Positions 50,101 to 62,800 of a stretch of 64,000 bases of DNA are shown here, piece by piece. Below the pieces are notes generated by a model that did no database searches, was not told where the DNA came from, and saw only the letters and a list, made by a program, of their open reading frames with translations. The number at the start of each line of letters is the position of its first letter. Position 1 is the first letter of the stretch. The translations under genes were made by a program, and so were the position numbers. Origin of the DNA: Colletes latitarsis (Eukaryota > Arthropoda > Insecta > Hymenoptera > Colletidae); the NCBI RefSeq assembly GCF_051014445.1, contig NC_135141.1, positions 31,767,422 to 31,831,421 of the forward strand, given 5' to 3'.

Positions 50101-53100
50101 TCAATTGATTTTGACGATTATAGCGACCTGTTCTCCCCTCAGCAGCAGCTGCGGCACGTGTCTCTCCAAGGTCTCCCTCTTTCTCTCGATCTTCGTCACA
50201 ACCACTTTAGGCACAGAGTCCTCCTCCTCGGTTCGTGTCACGCTCGGCGGACCTAATGGGTCGGAATACACGAAACGTTTTAAAATCCTTCGAACACATC
50301 TTAGAAACACCGTAGAGCCTACCCTCGCGAGACAAATTCGATAAACGTAGTTTGTGGGCGACGAGAAAGTTCGATCGACCCTCGTACGTCGGACGCGCCA
50401 TTTTGAGTCGGGCTTCCGTATTGTTCGAGTCTGGGCGGGATACAGAAATATTCTGTCCTCTACAGCTTCGTATGGTCGGTTATCGGCAACGATACGGAAA
50501 CGTTTAAGGGCTTGAGAAAAATTTCGGAAGTTATTTGTCTTAGAGTTAACTACGCGACGTAATCTCTCTGTTCGCGTAACGGTATCGATGTCGTAAGGGC
50601 GAAAAAAGCATTCACGAGGTTTGACGTCACGAAGAAATCGCGAACAAAGGGAAAGAGAAGGAGAGAATGTCGAGGGGTCACGAGGTAAGTCTCGAAAGGT
50701 TGTTTATGTACCGGCACGTGTCCGGCGAGGTCTCGAGGGGAAGCAGAAGGGCGTAGAGCGATACGGTCGGGGGGGAGTTGGCTTTGCACGGAGTCGCTGG
50801 GACACGTGTACACGGCAGACATCGATCCTGGAAGTTGCTCTTCAAGGTCGCTCAGCCTGCCACCCTCGCCGCCTCGTATCAACGACCTCTCGACCCCTCA
50901 GGATATCCTAAAGTACGCCAGTAGGCCAACTAACCCTGAACTCCGTGTGTACCGCGATTACTGTTCTCGGGGGGATAACCTTTCGGACTCGCGCAAACGT
51001 CGAACGCTTTTCCTCGCGCTCTCTCCTTTCGTCGCGGATTAATTAATCTCCTCGACCCGACCCGTTCCCGACAGTAAAAACCGTCGAATCATTTCGTTGA
51101 TTTACGAGCGCGAGATTCTTGTCTCGGTGAAGAAGGGATAGCGATCCTCCAACGATAAACGAAGATGGCTGATTTGCGTAAAAGTGCAAGGTGATTCGTC
51201 GGGGAAGCGTTCCCCGACGGGACGGACGTGTTCGACGAAAGATGCAATTGCGGACGCACGTGCGGGCTAGCGTAACACGTGAATGAACGAGCGACGGAGA
51301 CGGAACGTGAACGAAACGGAAGGAAGAGGCGCGCGAGCAAGAGGGAAACGGGAGTGGTGGGAAGCGAGGAAGAGGAAGGAGGGAAAGAGAGGACCCCGGA
51401 CGGAAGAAGGAGGAAGAGAGGAAAAAAGGGAAACGAACGACGCGAGCCGCGCGGGCCTTGTATCGAACGTAGCAACCACTACGTAGTCAAGGTCGGTCTT
51501 TGCCCCTAGCGTAAAGGGGCGTCCTCTGGATCTATCCCTCGCGATACAACGACCCTTCTGTTTCCGCGCTTCTTCCTCCCGACGGTACGAGTTACAACCC
51601 TTCTACGACCCCATCTGGGTCATTCGGGACCCGGATTCGTAACTAGAGCGTTGACTTTCACCCGTTTCTCTAGGGATATCCCAGACACGGAAGTACTCGA
51701 TAATTAAATACTTGTTGCGCTTAGAACTTGATTCGCAGGTGTGATGTATGTATGTGAACGGTGCGAGAGCGATGCGTCTTTTGTTGACAACGCCTCGGGA
51801 GAGTGGTGAATTTTGGGGGTTATCTTGACTCGAGTGTGTAGAAATTTTCGAAGGAACATTGTAGTTTCGTAGACGAGAGATGAGTTTATATTAGCCCGCG
51901 AATAGGGAGACGGCGAGCGCGTGTTCCATTGACACGGGCAGTAGTAGGAGTCATTCATGGTCAGACGAGCGTAGGAAGGACTAAATTGGATTCGAAGAGT
52001 ACACGCGAACGTTGCTACGCCTATTGATACACGGCGTATTGAAATTCTGGGCTCGCGCCGCGGCGCGTCCATTATGTATAATTTAAAAATTTGCATGCCG
52101 ATTTGTATATTCCGCGATGGAAACGTTTCGAGGCCAGAGGAACGAACGTATACCGTGACGTTTTCGCGGGACACGCGGTAAGAAATTGTTAAAAATAATT
52201 AACCCTGAACGGGTGACGAATGGCCATCGTCGTTTCGTATCGCCTCGGTCGTTAACGCGTCGATCCGATCGCGTTGTGGCGCTTGCATAACCGAGCGAAC
52301 ATTTCGTTTCGAAAGTTCAACGCGATTAGAGAAGAAAGAAACGAACGGGCAACGTTTTACGATTGGTTAACGGGTACGAAAATAAACAAGTGCCTTTTTT
52401 TGTTTGGTCAGGTAGCGTTCGTTTGTTTTACGGAATTTTTAATGTTTTACCTGTTGGAGGACCGTTGAACCCTCGAAAACAAATAATAATTGTTCCAGTT
52501 AGAGAGATAAATAAAGAGCGCGTACCGAGTGCAGGCGCTTTCCTCTTGACTTTACGGGTCCAAACCTCGAAGCAGTCCTCGAGCGCGAGGTTCCAGTGCC
52601 TGTCGAAGGCGGCCACGTATGCCTCCACGTGTCCCCTTATGCCGTACGCGTTCCTGGTGTAGACCTTCGGCACAAAGGACGAACGATTATTCCTTTTAAA
52701 TCGCGGCGAGTCTCGTGTTACGCGCCGCGGCGGTTCCGAGCGTTCCTGGTAAAGCCGGCGCGTTTCGCTTCGAAGGTGCAACGAGATCCGACCGATCCGC
52801 TCCTCTCCAAATGCGTCTTCCCGTCTCTCTCTCTCTCTCTTTTTCTCTGTTTCTCTCGCGTTCGCGGTCGATCTCTCGAAAAATAAGTGCACGAACGTAG
52901 CGCGCATCTCGATCCGCCTATTCCAGATCGCGCGTACGTGTCCGCACTCGCGATGAAGAGGACTCTCCGACGCTTACTGGTTCCTTCCCGTGGACGATCG
53001 ACCGCCTCGCGGAGGATCCTGGGATTTTTTGCGCGATCCACCGCCGCCGACACACGCATAATTTGTTAGGGACTAATCGGACGGTTTTTGTCGCTCGAGA

Positions 53101-56100
53101 CACGCGGGGCCATTAGCGCGACGAAAAATACCCCGTCGCTTCGAACAACCTGGATAACTTTCGAACGTTTCGGTACTGTAATTTTCGAATTGTCCCTTTG
53201 GGGAATTAACTCTGTCGGCGCGTAAGAGCGAAACGAGGCGGAGGGGAACCGGCTCATCCTCGAGGCGTCGCGAATCGCAAAGAAATCGGTTCGAAGAAAG
53301 CGGTGTCGCGCGAACCTCCCGTCCATTTTCCGCAATCGCATTAACGACGGTTACGCGCGACCGTGTCTAAGAGAAAAGAACCGCGAGCTCGTTGTTTGTC
53401 GCGCAGATACGCCGCGAGACAAGATAGCAGGCTGATACGCGGAAGTGCAAGCCGTGGCAAGGCCCCCTTCAATGCCTTTCGCACTGATATATACCCGCCT
53501 TTGTCGCAATGAAAACTAATTGCGTGACTCCGACGCTGACTCGCCTCTCCCACTCTGTTTCTTCTGCCGCGCATCCGTCCGCTCGATACTATTTCTCGGA
53601 TTCATTTTTACGAAAGCTACCTTCTTTTTTCACCCCTGTCGCGCGTACCGAGTCGTCCCGTAAGCGCCATTCGACGTTCGAAAATCGATCGAGTTCGTAA
53701 ATTAGCAGGAAAGGGAAATATTTTTCTTACAGGGACCACCTAGTATCTATTCTTTAGCCTCGACGCCCACGTCGAAGCGTCCATTTTGATCGTTGATATC
53801 TTATATCAAATACATTGCCTCCTAAACCTCGTGTACGGACTATAAATAAACAATGACGATATCCGCAACCTTTGGCGCCATTATTCGTTTCTTTCTCTCG
53901 GTATATTTACGGTCGGTGATATTTCCAATACTGTCGGAATTAAAGAATGTTTGTTCCACGTATAAAATTGAAATTGGAAGCCTGTGTACGCGTTGCTCGA
54001 AATCGTTCGTCAAGGATTCGGAATGTTCCGACGACTTTCTTTCCCCGAGCTCGTCATTGAGCTCTGCACGCGTGTCTCGTGCATGCGACGGAACGCCATT
54101 GAGAAGATGAGGCACGTCGGAGAGAGTTGGAATCGATTCTAGGAGTCCTCCAGATTCCTACGAGGCGTATCCTTGCTGATCCACCGGGACAGGATCGGTC
54201 GATTAACCGCGAAGGACGACCGCGTCGCCTCGTTCCGTAGATTTTGCTCGATCGCCGGTCCAAGGATCGCCGGCTCGCCGTGAACGAAAACACGGACTGC
54301 CAGCGCAGGCGATCTAGGAGCAAATACGACTCTAGAAATCGAAGATCGTTCGCTCTGGACGCGAAGGTTTCGCCGGTGATTTCAATTAGACCGGAAAATT
54401 CAGAGCTCCGAGAGAGCCTCCGTCGGTCGGATCGAGGCGATCGATTCCTTTCGAATTCCGACGGATATCTCGCGTCGATTACCAATGATTTTGCGCAAAA
54501 CTTAAGTGGAAACCGGGGAAAATACGCGCGGAGGAATCGCAGTCTGTAAAAAGATGTTAGAGGGGGGATGGCTACCGATATCAGATAAGAAAGTATCGAT
54601 TTGTATCGAACTGTTTTCACGTCTAAGCGAAAGTGGCGATTAGGTTAGGTCAAGGAGTAATTCCGATACGGGAAAACAAAAACAGTCGAGTCGTATACAG
54701 AGGCCAAAATAAAACGACAATCAAGAATATCAATTTCTTGACTGAGGCTTCGTTAAAAAGTTATTTAAAAATTTCAAATCATTCCGAAAAAATTATTTTT
54801 GGTTGCGGGGGTCAGTTACAATAATTTTTGGTGAATAGACATACCCCCGAAATCTTGCGCATTTTCGAGAAAAAAATTCTGCAGAGGCGGAACTTTAAAC
54901 GTAAACACCCTGTATAAAGCAGTATCGACAGGCAATAATTATTGAAAAAGAGACGCACTTAGAAAATTAGGCAAAGCGTGGGCTAAAAGGGTGGACAATA
55001 CAGTTTGGTTTCCACGAGTGAAATAAAAAATTCAATCGATCGATTGTATCGCGATTAACTATTCCGAAGTCTGTGTTCCCTATCGATTGGACTTTCTCTC
55101 TCCTTTTCGATATTTATAAAATATTTATAAAATATGGATGCTTACGTAACTACTCGGGTTATTGACTCTTGGGCTGCGTCGTACAATGGCTGACCCGCTC
55201 TTTCTATACAAACTAATCAATCAGCCGATTAGCTGTTCCGATATTCATCGTGGAACGTATTTTCGTTCTTCCTGGTAGAAATCTGTGGAAGTCTCCTCTC
55301 CGTGGAACCTCGTCGGCCGCTTCACGGTACATTTAATTCCGTAGATCGTATCTTTACGAATGCGAATCCATTTTGTAATTCGGTATTACTAACTTTTAAC
55401 GCAACGCAAAAGTAACGTTGCTAAGCAAAGAACAAACGAAGGCAACAAAAGAATAGAAATCGCGTAATAGGACGATCCGTCGATTACTCCTTCGAGCGCG
55501 TCTCATTCGTCAATTGGTATTTTTATTTTTTTTCTTTTTGCATTCTCCGTTACGTAACCGTTCATTATCCGCGAGATTACGTCGTCTGCTCGTCGAATTC
55601 GCGCGAAAGAGAGACAGGTTTCGAAGGAAAAAGGCTGCACTTTCTTCGGCAATTTGAGAAGCAGTCGAAGGCCGAGCGCGACCCATCGTTCGCCGGTGAT
55701 AGAATCATTTTTTCCGGATGCAGGCGCATCGTCGAAGGTCGATTAAGATCGAGGGAGATTAGGATCTATCCGAAGGACGCGCATTGTGCGCAGATGCGAC
55801 TGGGAGCGGCGCGGGAAAATTATCGAAAAGTCTGCCTCGTACTCGGTGGTTTCGTTCAAATTTAAGAAAGCGTTAAATCAAGCAGTTCGGACAACTTTTC
55901 CACCGAACGCCCACTCGTGCCCGACGCGAATGAAAGTTAATGAAAGTAATTAATCGAGAAACGCGGATCCCTGTCTTCCATTGAAGGCTTCGGGGCTCCG
56001 AAAGGAGTTTAATTAGGAACTCGATTCCGCTCGTTGAGAATATCGAATACAGCGTCGCCGACTTCCGCAGGAAGATCAATTGCATCAATTTAATGATTAA

Positions 56101-58499
56101 CTTTTTTTTTTTCGCTCGAGCGAAACTGACCGGAGCCGACCGGCGCAACAGTCACGCGTGAGAGCTAATAATCGAGTTAAACGAAGAGAAAGAATAAGCC
56201 ACGTTTCCTGATCGCGCTCCGGAAGGAACTCTGCGTCTCGTTCTCGTCCCTGCACTGCTCACCGAGACGTCTCGACGACGACGACGACGACGACGGACGC
56301 TCGCGATTTCTATCTCGTTTCGGAGCAGTTCGGGAAAATCGCGACTTCCTGCTCCGCGAGATCGGAAATCGGCGATCCGCGAGATCTGGTTCCCGCCGCG
56401 AGATCTACCGAACGAGAAATGCCGCTAATTATGGAAGTAGGAAGCGACGCGACGCGTACCCAGGAAGCGGATTTTTCCTCCTTTCGTGGTTCGATTCGAC
56501 GGAACGAGCTCTCCGCGCCTTTACCGAACCGGCGATTTCTCTTCGTTTATAATGATCAAGAGAAATGTAGCATAATACGTACGCGGAGACCTTGCTCGTT
56601 GATTTATCTTCCGACCGCGAGAAAAATGGCCGATCTTCCACGGAGCGCCGATACGATCCAGAAACGTCTTCGCGTGATTTCATCGGATCGTTGTCTGACT
56701 CACGCGCGATATTCCGTTTCCACGTCGAACACGTGGAAATAAACGGATTATTTTCAGTTAATAATCCCGAGTATTATTTGCTCCAAAATCTGCGCAATTT
56801 CTTATTTAATAATTAGGAGCTTACGGGTGTCGTTTGTCGATCGAAGGAAGGTCTCGAGTGGCACGGAATCGTAAAATAAAAGGAGGGTAACGGGAATCAG
56901 GAGAACTGTAAAATACGACAATCAACTTTCTCGGCGACTTTAACTCCAATTCGAATCAATTTTTAACGGAAATCGGTCCAGGGCTGTCGATAGTTGCGAA
57001 ACCCCGCTAGTTCGTTCACATTTGGGGGGACACTCGAGGGTCCGCTGAATTATTTATTTATTTACCAGTCTAACGGTACGAGGCGAGGGGGAGGGGGGCA
57101 ATTATCCAGTAACGTGCACGTCGTATCTCATTGTATTCCGTTTCGTCTGGTTGTACTTCGATTCCGTGTTATTCAGAATTCGTCTCTGCAGCGAAGCCAG
57201 AGAAGCCAACCGACCGGGAACTTTCGCGCGCCACTGTGGTCGCATGAATAAGTGAACGAAGGAATAGAAACAAAGTTAATCGCGATTCAGCTTTTCAGTC
57301 AACTTTTAATCCGAAATTTCGGTTCGTTTCCTCGAGGATCGTTTCCTGTTTGGTCGTGTTACCGCTTTTCATCGCGTAGATCGGCAGAGAGAGAGAGAGC
57401 TTTTCGAAGCACGAGCTTGTCTCTTTTAGAAAGACCCTTCGAAGAAGCGGAAATACCAGTGGCGTAGGCAGGTCGAGGAAGGGCCACGGCAGTCTCCATG
57501 GTGACGAGTGTTGACCCGAACAGTTAACCGGCTTTTCTTCCCTGTCGTATATACCTTTCGGGCTTTTTCAGCCCTCGTCGTTCACCTTCGAGAAGGGCTC
57601 GCGCACGTGTCTCCCCCCCCCCCCCTGGTCGCGAAAGTGTGTCAGCCGCGTGTGCGTGCGCGTACAATGCCAGGGGTCAGGCAGAAATGGGAAGTGTGGG
57701 TGTTTACGGTACCGCTTTCAGGACAACCCTCGAATTTCCATCCTCGCCCGCCTCCCACCGGTGGTCGAACGCCATTGTCTTCCTACGAGCGTCTTCGTCG
57801 CTGGAATATTTCCTCCCTTTTCCATTTCCACCGGGTAATTAAGGGAAACGCTGTTTTAACGCGTCCCCCAAGTTCCGCTGACGATCGAATTTCCGTCAAA
57901 CACGCGTCATATCGGATTTACTTACTAATTCGGACCGCCTACGAATTCGATTTTTAGAAATATGTGTGCGAAAGCATATCACCGAACTCCTAAGATTAAC
58001 GAAGGTATTACGTATCGATCCCTCCGTTTAAATGCGTTCTTGTCAAAACCACTCTTTCTGAATTGGCTTCCATGATACCTCAAGATCTACTCGACCGATT
58101 TCGTTCAAATTTGGCGTGTACTAGAATCAAGTCAAAATCATTATTCTTTCTATTTCTTTCTAAAAAAAATACCAAAGAGAATATAAAAGAAACGTAGATT
58201 GCAAGGAATAATAAGATTGATAGTTCGAGGGTTAGTTGCTCGGTTGGAATTTCGGTGTAGCGTTTTCTGGTCGGATTCCATGCCTTCTGTTCCCGATACA
58301 AGTAGACGGGAAACGAGCAACCGTTTGGGAAAGAGCTAGGAATGGAAGAAATCGTGACCTACCTTGACGCGGGTCCGGCTTTGCATGCATTCGTGAAGCA
58401 CTCCTAACGGGCCGAGAGTCTTTTGCATTTTCGAGAGGACGTTCCTTCCCTCTGTGTCCCCTGCTCGTCCTCCTGTCCTCCTCGTGCTGGACACGGGCG
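50101..58499 (-). CDS. LSm11, U7 snRNP Sm-like protein, 3' part; complement join(50101..50252, 52526..52664, 58363..58499), N-terminus not found
   Basis: LSm11 replaces an SmD subunit in the U7 snRNP, which processes the 3' ends of replication-dependent histone pre-mRNAs. The first exon seen (58499-58363) holds RNVLSKMQKTLGPLGVLHEC and ends RTRVK; it corresponds to the stretch before the Sm fold in known LSm11. The second (52664-52526) holds the Sm1 half, with RGHVEAYVAAFDRHWNLALE; Trp where most Sm proteins have Met is an LSm11 feature. The third (50252-50101) ends with the Sm2 half RHVPQLLLRGEQVAIIVKIN and TGA. Junctions fit: phase 0, then phase 1, all GT..AG. The exons give 141 residues. 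The Sm1-Sm2 linker is much shorter than in human LSm11, so an extra exon in the 2.3-kb intron is possible. The 58499 exon starts with two bases of a split codon, so one or more upstream exons with the FLASH-binding N-terminus remain to be found, in 58.5-64 kb or beyond the window. Confidence 0.9.
50253..52525 (-). other. LSm11 intron between the Sm1 and Sm2 exons
   Basis: A 2.3-kb intron. It contains a CRE palindrome (50622-50629) and a purine-rich tract (51279-51434). An acceptor-like site near 50911 (minus) was tested as an extra exon, but its phase-compatible frame stops after nine codons. Confidence 0.7.
51279..51434 (+). repeat. Purine-rich tract
   Basis: About 155 bases dominated by GA, GGA and GAA with few pyrimidines, within an LSm11 intron; pyrimidine-rich in the LSm11 sense. 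Confidence 0.7.
54697..54914 (-). mobile_element. Long-inverted-repeat MITE, copy G (partial, inverted)
   Basis: The long-class centre lies in the opposite orientation to copies B, C and E: GGTTGCGGGGGTCAGTTAC comes before GGTGAATAGACATACCCCC. It starts TACAGAGGCC, lacking the outer part of one arm, and ends AAACACCCTGTA. It sits in an LSm11 intron. Confidence 0.85.
56272..56295. repeat. (GAC)n trinucleotide repeat
   Basis: About eight GAC units; no reading frame through it is supported as coding. Confidence 0.85.
57613..57625. repeat. C13 homopolymer
   Basis: Run of 13 C on the plus strand, inside the 5.7-kb LSm11 intron. Confidence 0.85.
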
Positions 58500-59725
58500 C
58501 TGCACACCAGAAAAAGACCACGTTGACGCGAAAGTTGTCCGCTTCGCGAGGCTATTGTCCGGCTTGGGGCGAGAGGAAGGGGCCAGGGGAGGGCTCGACG
58601 GGCAAACGGTGCACCTTTCGGGCAAAAGCCAGCCCGCGTAACTGATTCGAGACACCTGCAACGACCTGGAAACGCTCGGACGATTTCGAACGAAGCGTCG
58701 AAAGACCCGCGGGGAAAAGCCCCACGAAAATATCGATCACCGGATGAAACGTACGACGGAGGGGGTTGCGTTCTCCACGAGCCAAGATAGTTATCACCCT
58801 AACGAGTGGACGGCGTTCGGGCATTATCCCGGCCTGGAATTTTTACAGGCCGTCGTAACGGCGTGCTAATAAGAATTTATGTGGCTCTCGCGCCTCGTCG
58901 GTTCGTCGACAAATCATCGTTCATCCTTGCACGGAGCACGCGGAGAGAGAAGCGCGCCGATAGCATCTTGGCTTCTAGTTTTCTCGGGGTTTTTGCTCGC
59001 TTTTTACCGGCGCGTCGGGACGAGCCATTACGCATACGACGACAGCGGACAGACGAGGCCGAAGACGTCGCCTCGACTGGTCTACGCCCGTGGAAAATCA
59101 AACGCGCGTGATCTCGATCTCGCAGGGTGGGTTTCCTTCGAGAGCTAGGGGCGCCCCGATTTCCAGACCCGCGATCCAACGATTCCGTTCAACCCTTTCG
59201 ACGAATGATGATGTTCCAATAAAGAACGCCCCGTAATGATTGCGCGCTACGTTTTGCTTCGCGGTGGATGCTTTCGAGCAAGAAAATGTGTGTTTTACAG
59301 CCTACATTTGAATTCATTGAGATTAGATTACGGTTCGGGCGTCGAGTACACGTGGGGTAGTATGACCGAACGTAGTAAATCTTATCGTTAATTAATCCGA
59401 CTGTCTACGTTATGCACGCGTGCGGCGGTCAGAAGACCGTGGCCTGATGGGACTTACGCTCGAATTTTATATCTAAAACATGACTAATAATCGCGATCGT
59501 TCGACGAACTCCTCGGTATAGTAGTCTAATTACAACTGAAGGATCGAACATGTAACTTCGAAGGAAACTCTGCAATTTTTAACCCTTTGCAACCCTCTCC
59601 AGGGACATCCAGCAAAGGATTTGGATGTACCCTCTAGGGAAACACAACGATGTTGTTTTAAAGTGAACAAATACATAAGCAAAAAATGTGTCAGTTAATT
59701 GCTTTGCAAATGAAATTTCTGGCTT
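58500..59725. other. GC-rich noncoding DNA upstream of the first LSm11 exon seen
   Basis: No LSm11 N-terminal exon was recognised here. TTAACCCTTTGCAACC at 59579-59594 resembles a piggyBac-type terminus at a TTAA site, but no partner terminus was found. Confidence 0.4.
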
Positions 59726-59894
59726 GGTATGTCTATTCACCAAAAATGCTTACAATTGACCCCTGCAACCAAAAATAATGTTTCCAGAACTATTTGAAAT
59801 TTTTTAATTTAATTTGTTAATAACTTTTTAACGAAGCCTCAGTCAAGAAATTGATATTCTTGATTTTTCCCAGGGATGGCCGAACACCCTGTAT
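59726..59894 (+). mobile_element. Long-inverted-repeat MITE, copy H (left part lost)
   Basis: Begins inside the long-class centre (GTATGTCTATTCACC) and runs through most of the right arm to CCGAACACCCTGTA. About 40 bases of the arm are deleted after the TATTCTTGATTTT block. Shortly after it, CCGTAAATCTAGTGTT resembles one end of the TTAA-flanked MITE at 17.2 kb. Confidence 0.85.
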
Positions 59895-62800
59895 AATCAA
59901 CATCCGTAAATCTAGTGTTCAGCATATATCGACCAGTTAAAAGGTTCTCCACCAATCGTTTAAAATGCTATTCCAATTTCGGTCATTGACTGCTGTTTTT
60001 CAGTACCAAGAACGGGTGAGTTATCGTCGGGAATAAATAGTTGATAACCCCCGATGGCACGCGATCGTCTCCCGTAATTTCCTGCCGGTAGACGTTTCGT
60101 TAATTATTCGCAACGGCGAAAGTATTCACCGTGCATGACTGCCCCGGCGTACGGCCGCTAGCATCGCGTTTCCATTAGAAAAAGGATTTCGGTTCGCCGG
60201 GAGGAGCGGCGGGGATCGCGATCGCGTAGGTCCGACCCTGCGGCGGCGCGGAAAGAGGAACGCCACGGAGTTACGTAAAGGCTGCCCGCTGTACACACGC
60301 CACACTCGCGCGATCGTTGCACACACCGGTGCACTTATTTCGCTTTGGTGTGCGCGCGCGCGACCGGTCACTTCCACGCGCCGCTTCGCACGGACTCTCG
60401 AGCGCGCGCGCGCGACCACGAACGATTCGAATCCGAGTTCGAGCCTCGCGAATCCCGTAGTTTTGGTTGGATTTGAAAATAACTCGTCTCCGAAAAATTG
60501 GGTTGCGTTAAAAATTTCCTTCGCTGGATTTTCGAGTGGGTCGCCTCGCGGAGACGGTTCGTAACGATCGCGGTGTGACGTCAGAGATTGCGAGCGATTC
60601 GATCGGGTGTAGCGCTAGTCGCGAGGTTCGACGCTGCCGATTGGCTTTCTCCGGTAACTTTCATCCACCTTAGGGTACGCTGGTGCCCGTGCCCGCGAGT
60701 GCCCGCGCGCGCGGCTCGCTTCTTTTCCACCTTTCTTTATTCCTTTCCGCGTGCAGCTCGGTGCTCGCGCGCGCGCGCCACTTTCACTATCGTCGCGATC
60801 CAATTCCACTCGGCGAGGCGACTAGCCTCCGCTACTTAACTCGCGCCGCCGACGAGAGTTCTCCGGGCGCGCTCGACGCGGGAATTTTTCGTCGGTGCGC
60901 TGCGGCCCGACGGGGCGCGCGCGTACACGCGATTTCTAAAAATAAAAAGTCGAGAGAAGCCACCGAACGAGAACCTCTAAGCGCCTAAGCAAAGCAACCC
61001 GTCGCTCCTCCGACGGTTCGATAAAAATACGTCGCGCGTAGAGGCGCGAACCTCCGATAGATTTTCGAAGGGTACGACCGTGTGCGTTCTCCCCTCCGCG
61101 GCCCCCCACCCTCCTCGTTGGTACGCCCGCGATAGCCACGGTGAAATTAGAAATTGCTTCGTTTACGGTACGCGCGCGCGACCCCCCTGGTTTTCCCGCG
61201 AATCGGATCATCGAAATCACGCCCGAAGCGTCTCGAGTCTCGTCCATTCAAGTACACTGGAACCTCGATAATTAACTTGAAAATTTAATACAAAGCTTCC
61301 CACAGGGATATTAAACCGTTTCCTGCATCGATTTCGTGTATTTTCACTTCGACAGGAGCTACAACCTGTCCTAGTTTTATCAAATTACCCGTATAGTTCG
61401 GATATCGTTTGCCTACGCGAACATGGAATAGAAAGTCTTGCGAAAATTGGTGCATCCCTGCACGCGTCGATACGAATTTAGAGTCCCATTTGAAAGTAGT
61501 TTACGAACCACGACTACGAGGCGAGTCGTCCCGATGAAAATTTTAGGCGAAACTCGAATACCACGAGTCAGGCTCGTTGTTCAATTTCACGTCAAACCTG
61601 AGTAACTCGAGCGTGACTCGTAATCGACATTCCAACAAGACACTCAAGTCTCAAGTTCCGATCAATCGGGCGTATGGGGTTAGGCACAGTTTCTTCCGAA
61701 TTTCAGCAAAGTGCAAGGGTCTAAACGCGTTGGGTTGTCCTTGGCCCGGTCCATCCACCGGCCACGCGAAAGAGACGCAGGTTTCTGGATCGAAGCACCC
61801 TCGCGCCCGGCCGATAGAAAGCATCGGGAATATTTGCTCGAGGTAAGGGTCGAGTCCAACGTTTACGATAGTCGCTTTCCACTGTCGGTTCTCGTTCTCC
61901 GCGCGCGAGGATGCAATCGGCCCGAACGATCTCGCGCGCTCGAGAAAGGCGACGGAGAAAGAGAGGAAGAGCGGAAGAGAGGAAGAGAGGAAGAGAGGAA
62001 GAGAAGCGGAGACACAAACACGCCCGTCCACCTCCAACGTGCCGTCATTTTTTTCCGCCTTTCCACCCGGCGGCTGCATTTTTCCGATCTTCGGTTATAT
62101 ACCGCCGGCGTAGACGAGATAACGCGCCGCTTCGAGAGCGTTCACGTGCGCGAACCGCGGAGGGAAACCGTTAGGATCGCAACCGCGGAGGTAAACGAGC
62201 CCCCCCTTCTGGTATTATCCTCTTCAGGGACCATCGTCCTCGCGAAAATTTTTCTGTCCCGAGGCGATTCTCCGTCGATCCTTCAATTACGGGCCCGACG
62301 TTTCACGTAGATCCCGAAACACGTCGCAGAGATCGCTCGATCGACCGATCGGTGACGTCAAAACGTCGCGTGTCTATAGAGAATCGCTTTTGGAATCTAA
62401 GATTGTAAGTCTTGTCCTCGACGTTACGATTTTTGAATAGCCTTGAATATTCACTTGTTAAATAAATACAACAGCAGGTGTAACAGTTTTACAAAAACGG
62501 AAATGCTGTTCACGGTTTGAGGGTTTTCAGCTGACTGAGCTTGAGGCTCGGAAAAAAGCCAAGACGCTCAGCGGGTGTCCTCCTCAGGTATACTGACCTT
62601 AGCAAGGGAGGGGACCGCACCGCTGATACAAACTTTCCATTAAAAGTATACGAATAAAATGCTTATTCTCAACAGATAGCAAGAGCGACTTTCCACGTCG
62701 CGATAAATAACGTTGCAATGAATTGCATAACATAAGGCGTATCCGTGGTAGTTTGTGCGTCTGCGCGGTTCCAGCGTCGAACCGGGAAAGCCGGACTTCC

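Larger units (their letters stand above)
52665..58362 (-). other. LSm11 intron carrying MITE copy G
   Basis: A 5.7-kb intron between the pre-Sm exon and the Sm1 exon. Besides the MITE it contains a CT-rich run (about 52825-52858), a GAC repeat and a C13 run. No nested gene was recognised. Confidence 0.7.

Noticed and set aside
50850..50911. Possible extra LSm11 exon between the Sm halves (minus strand, acceptor near 50911)
   Set aside because: In the phase required by the flanking exons the frame stops after nine codons.
54635..54650. Two tandem TTAGG units, the insect telomere repeat
   Set aside because: Only two copies are present, which is expected by chance; not an interstitial telomere tract.
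61711..62310. 199-codon plus frame and the overlapping 142-codon minus frame
   Set aside because: The plus frame contains the tandem GGAAGAGA repeat translated as Arg/Glu; neither frame shows a family signature.
62531..62578. Possible stem-loop resembling a small RNA precursor
   Set aside because: Pairing is broken by several bulges and only short helices form, so it is no better than chance.
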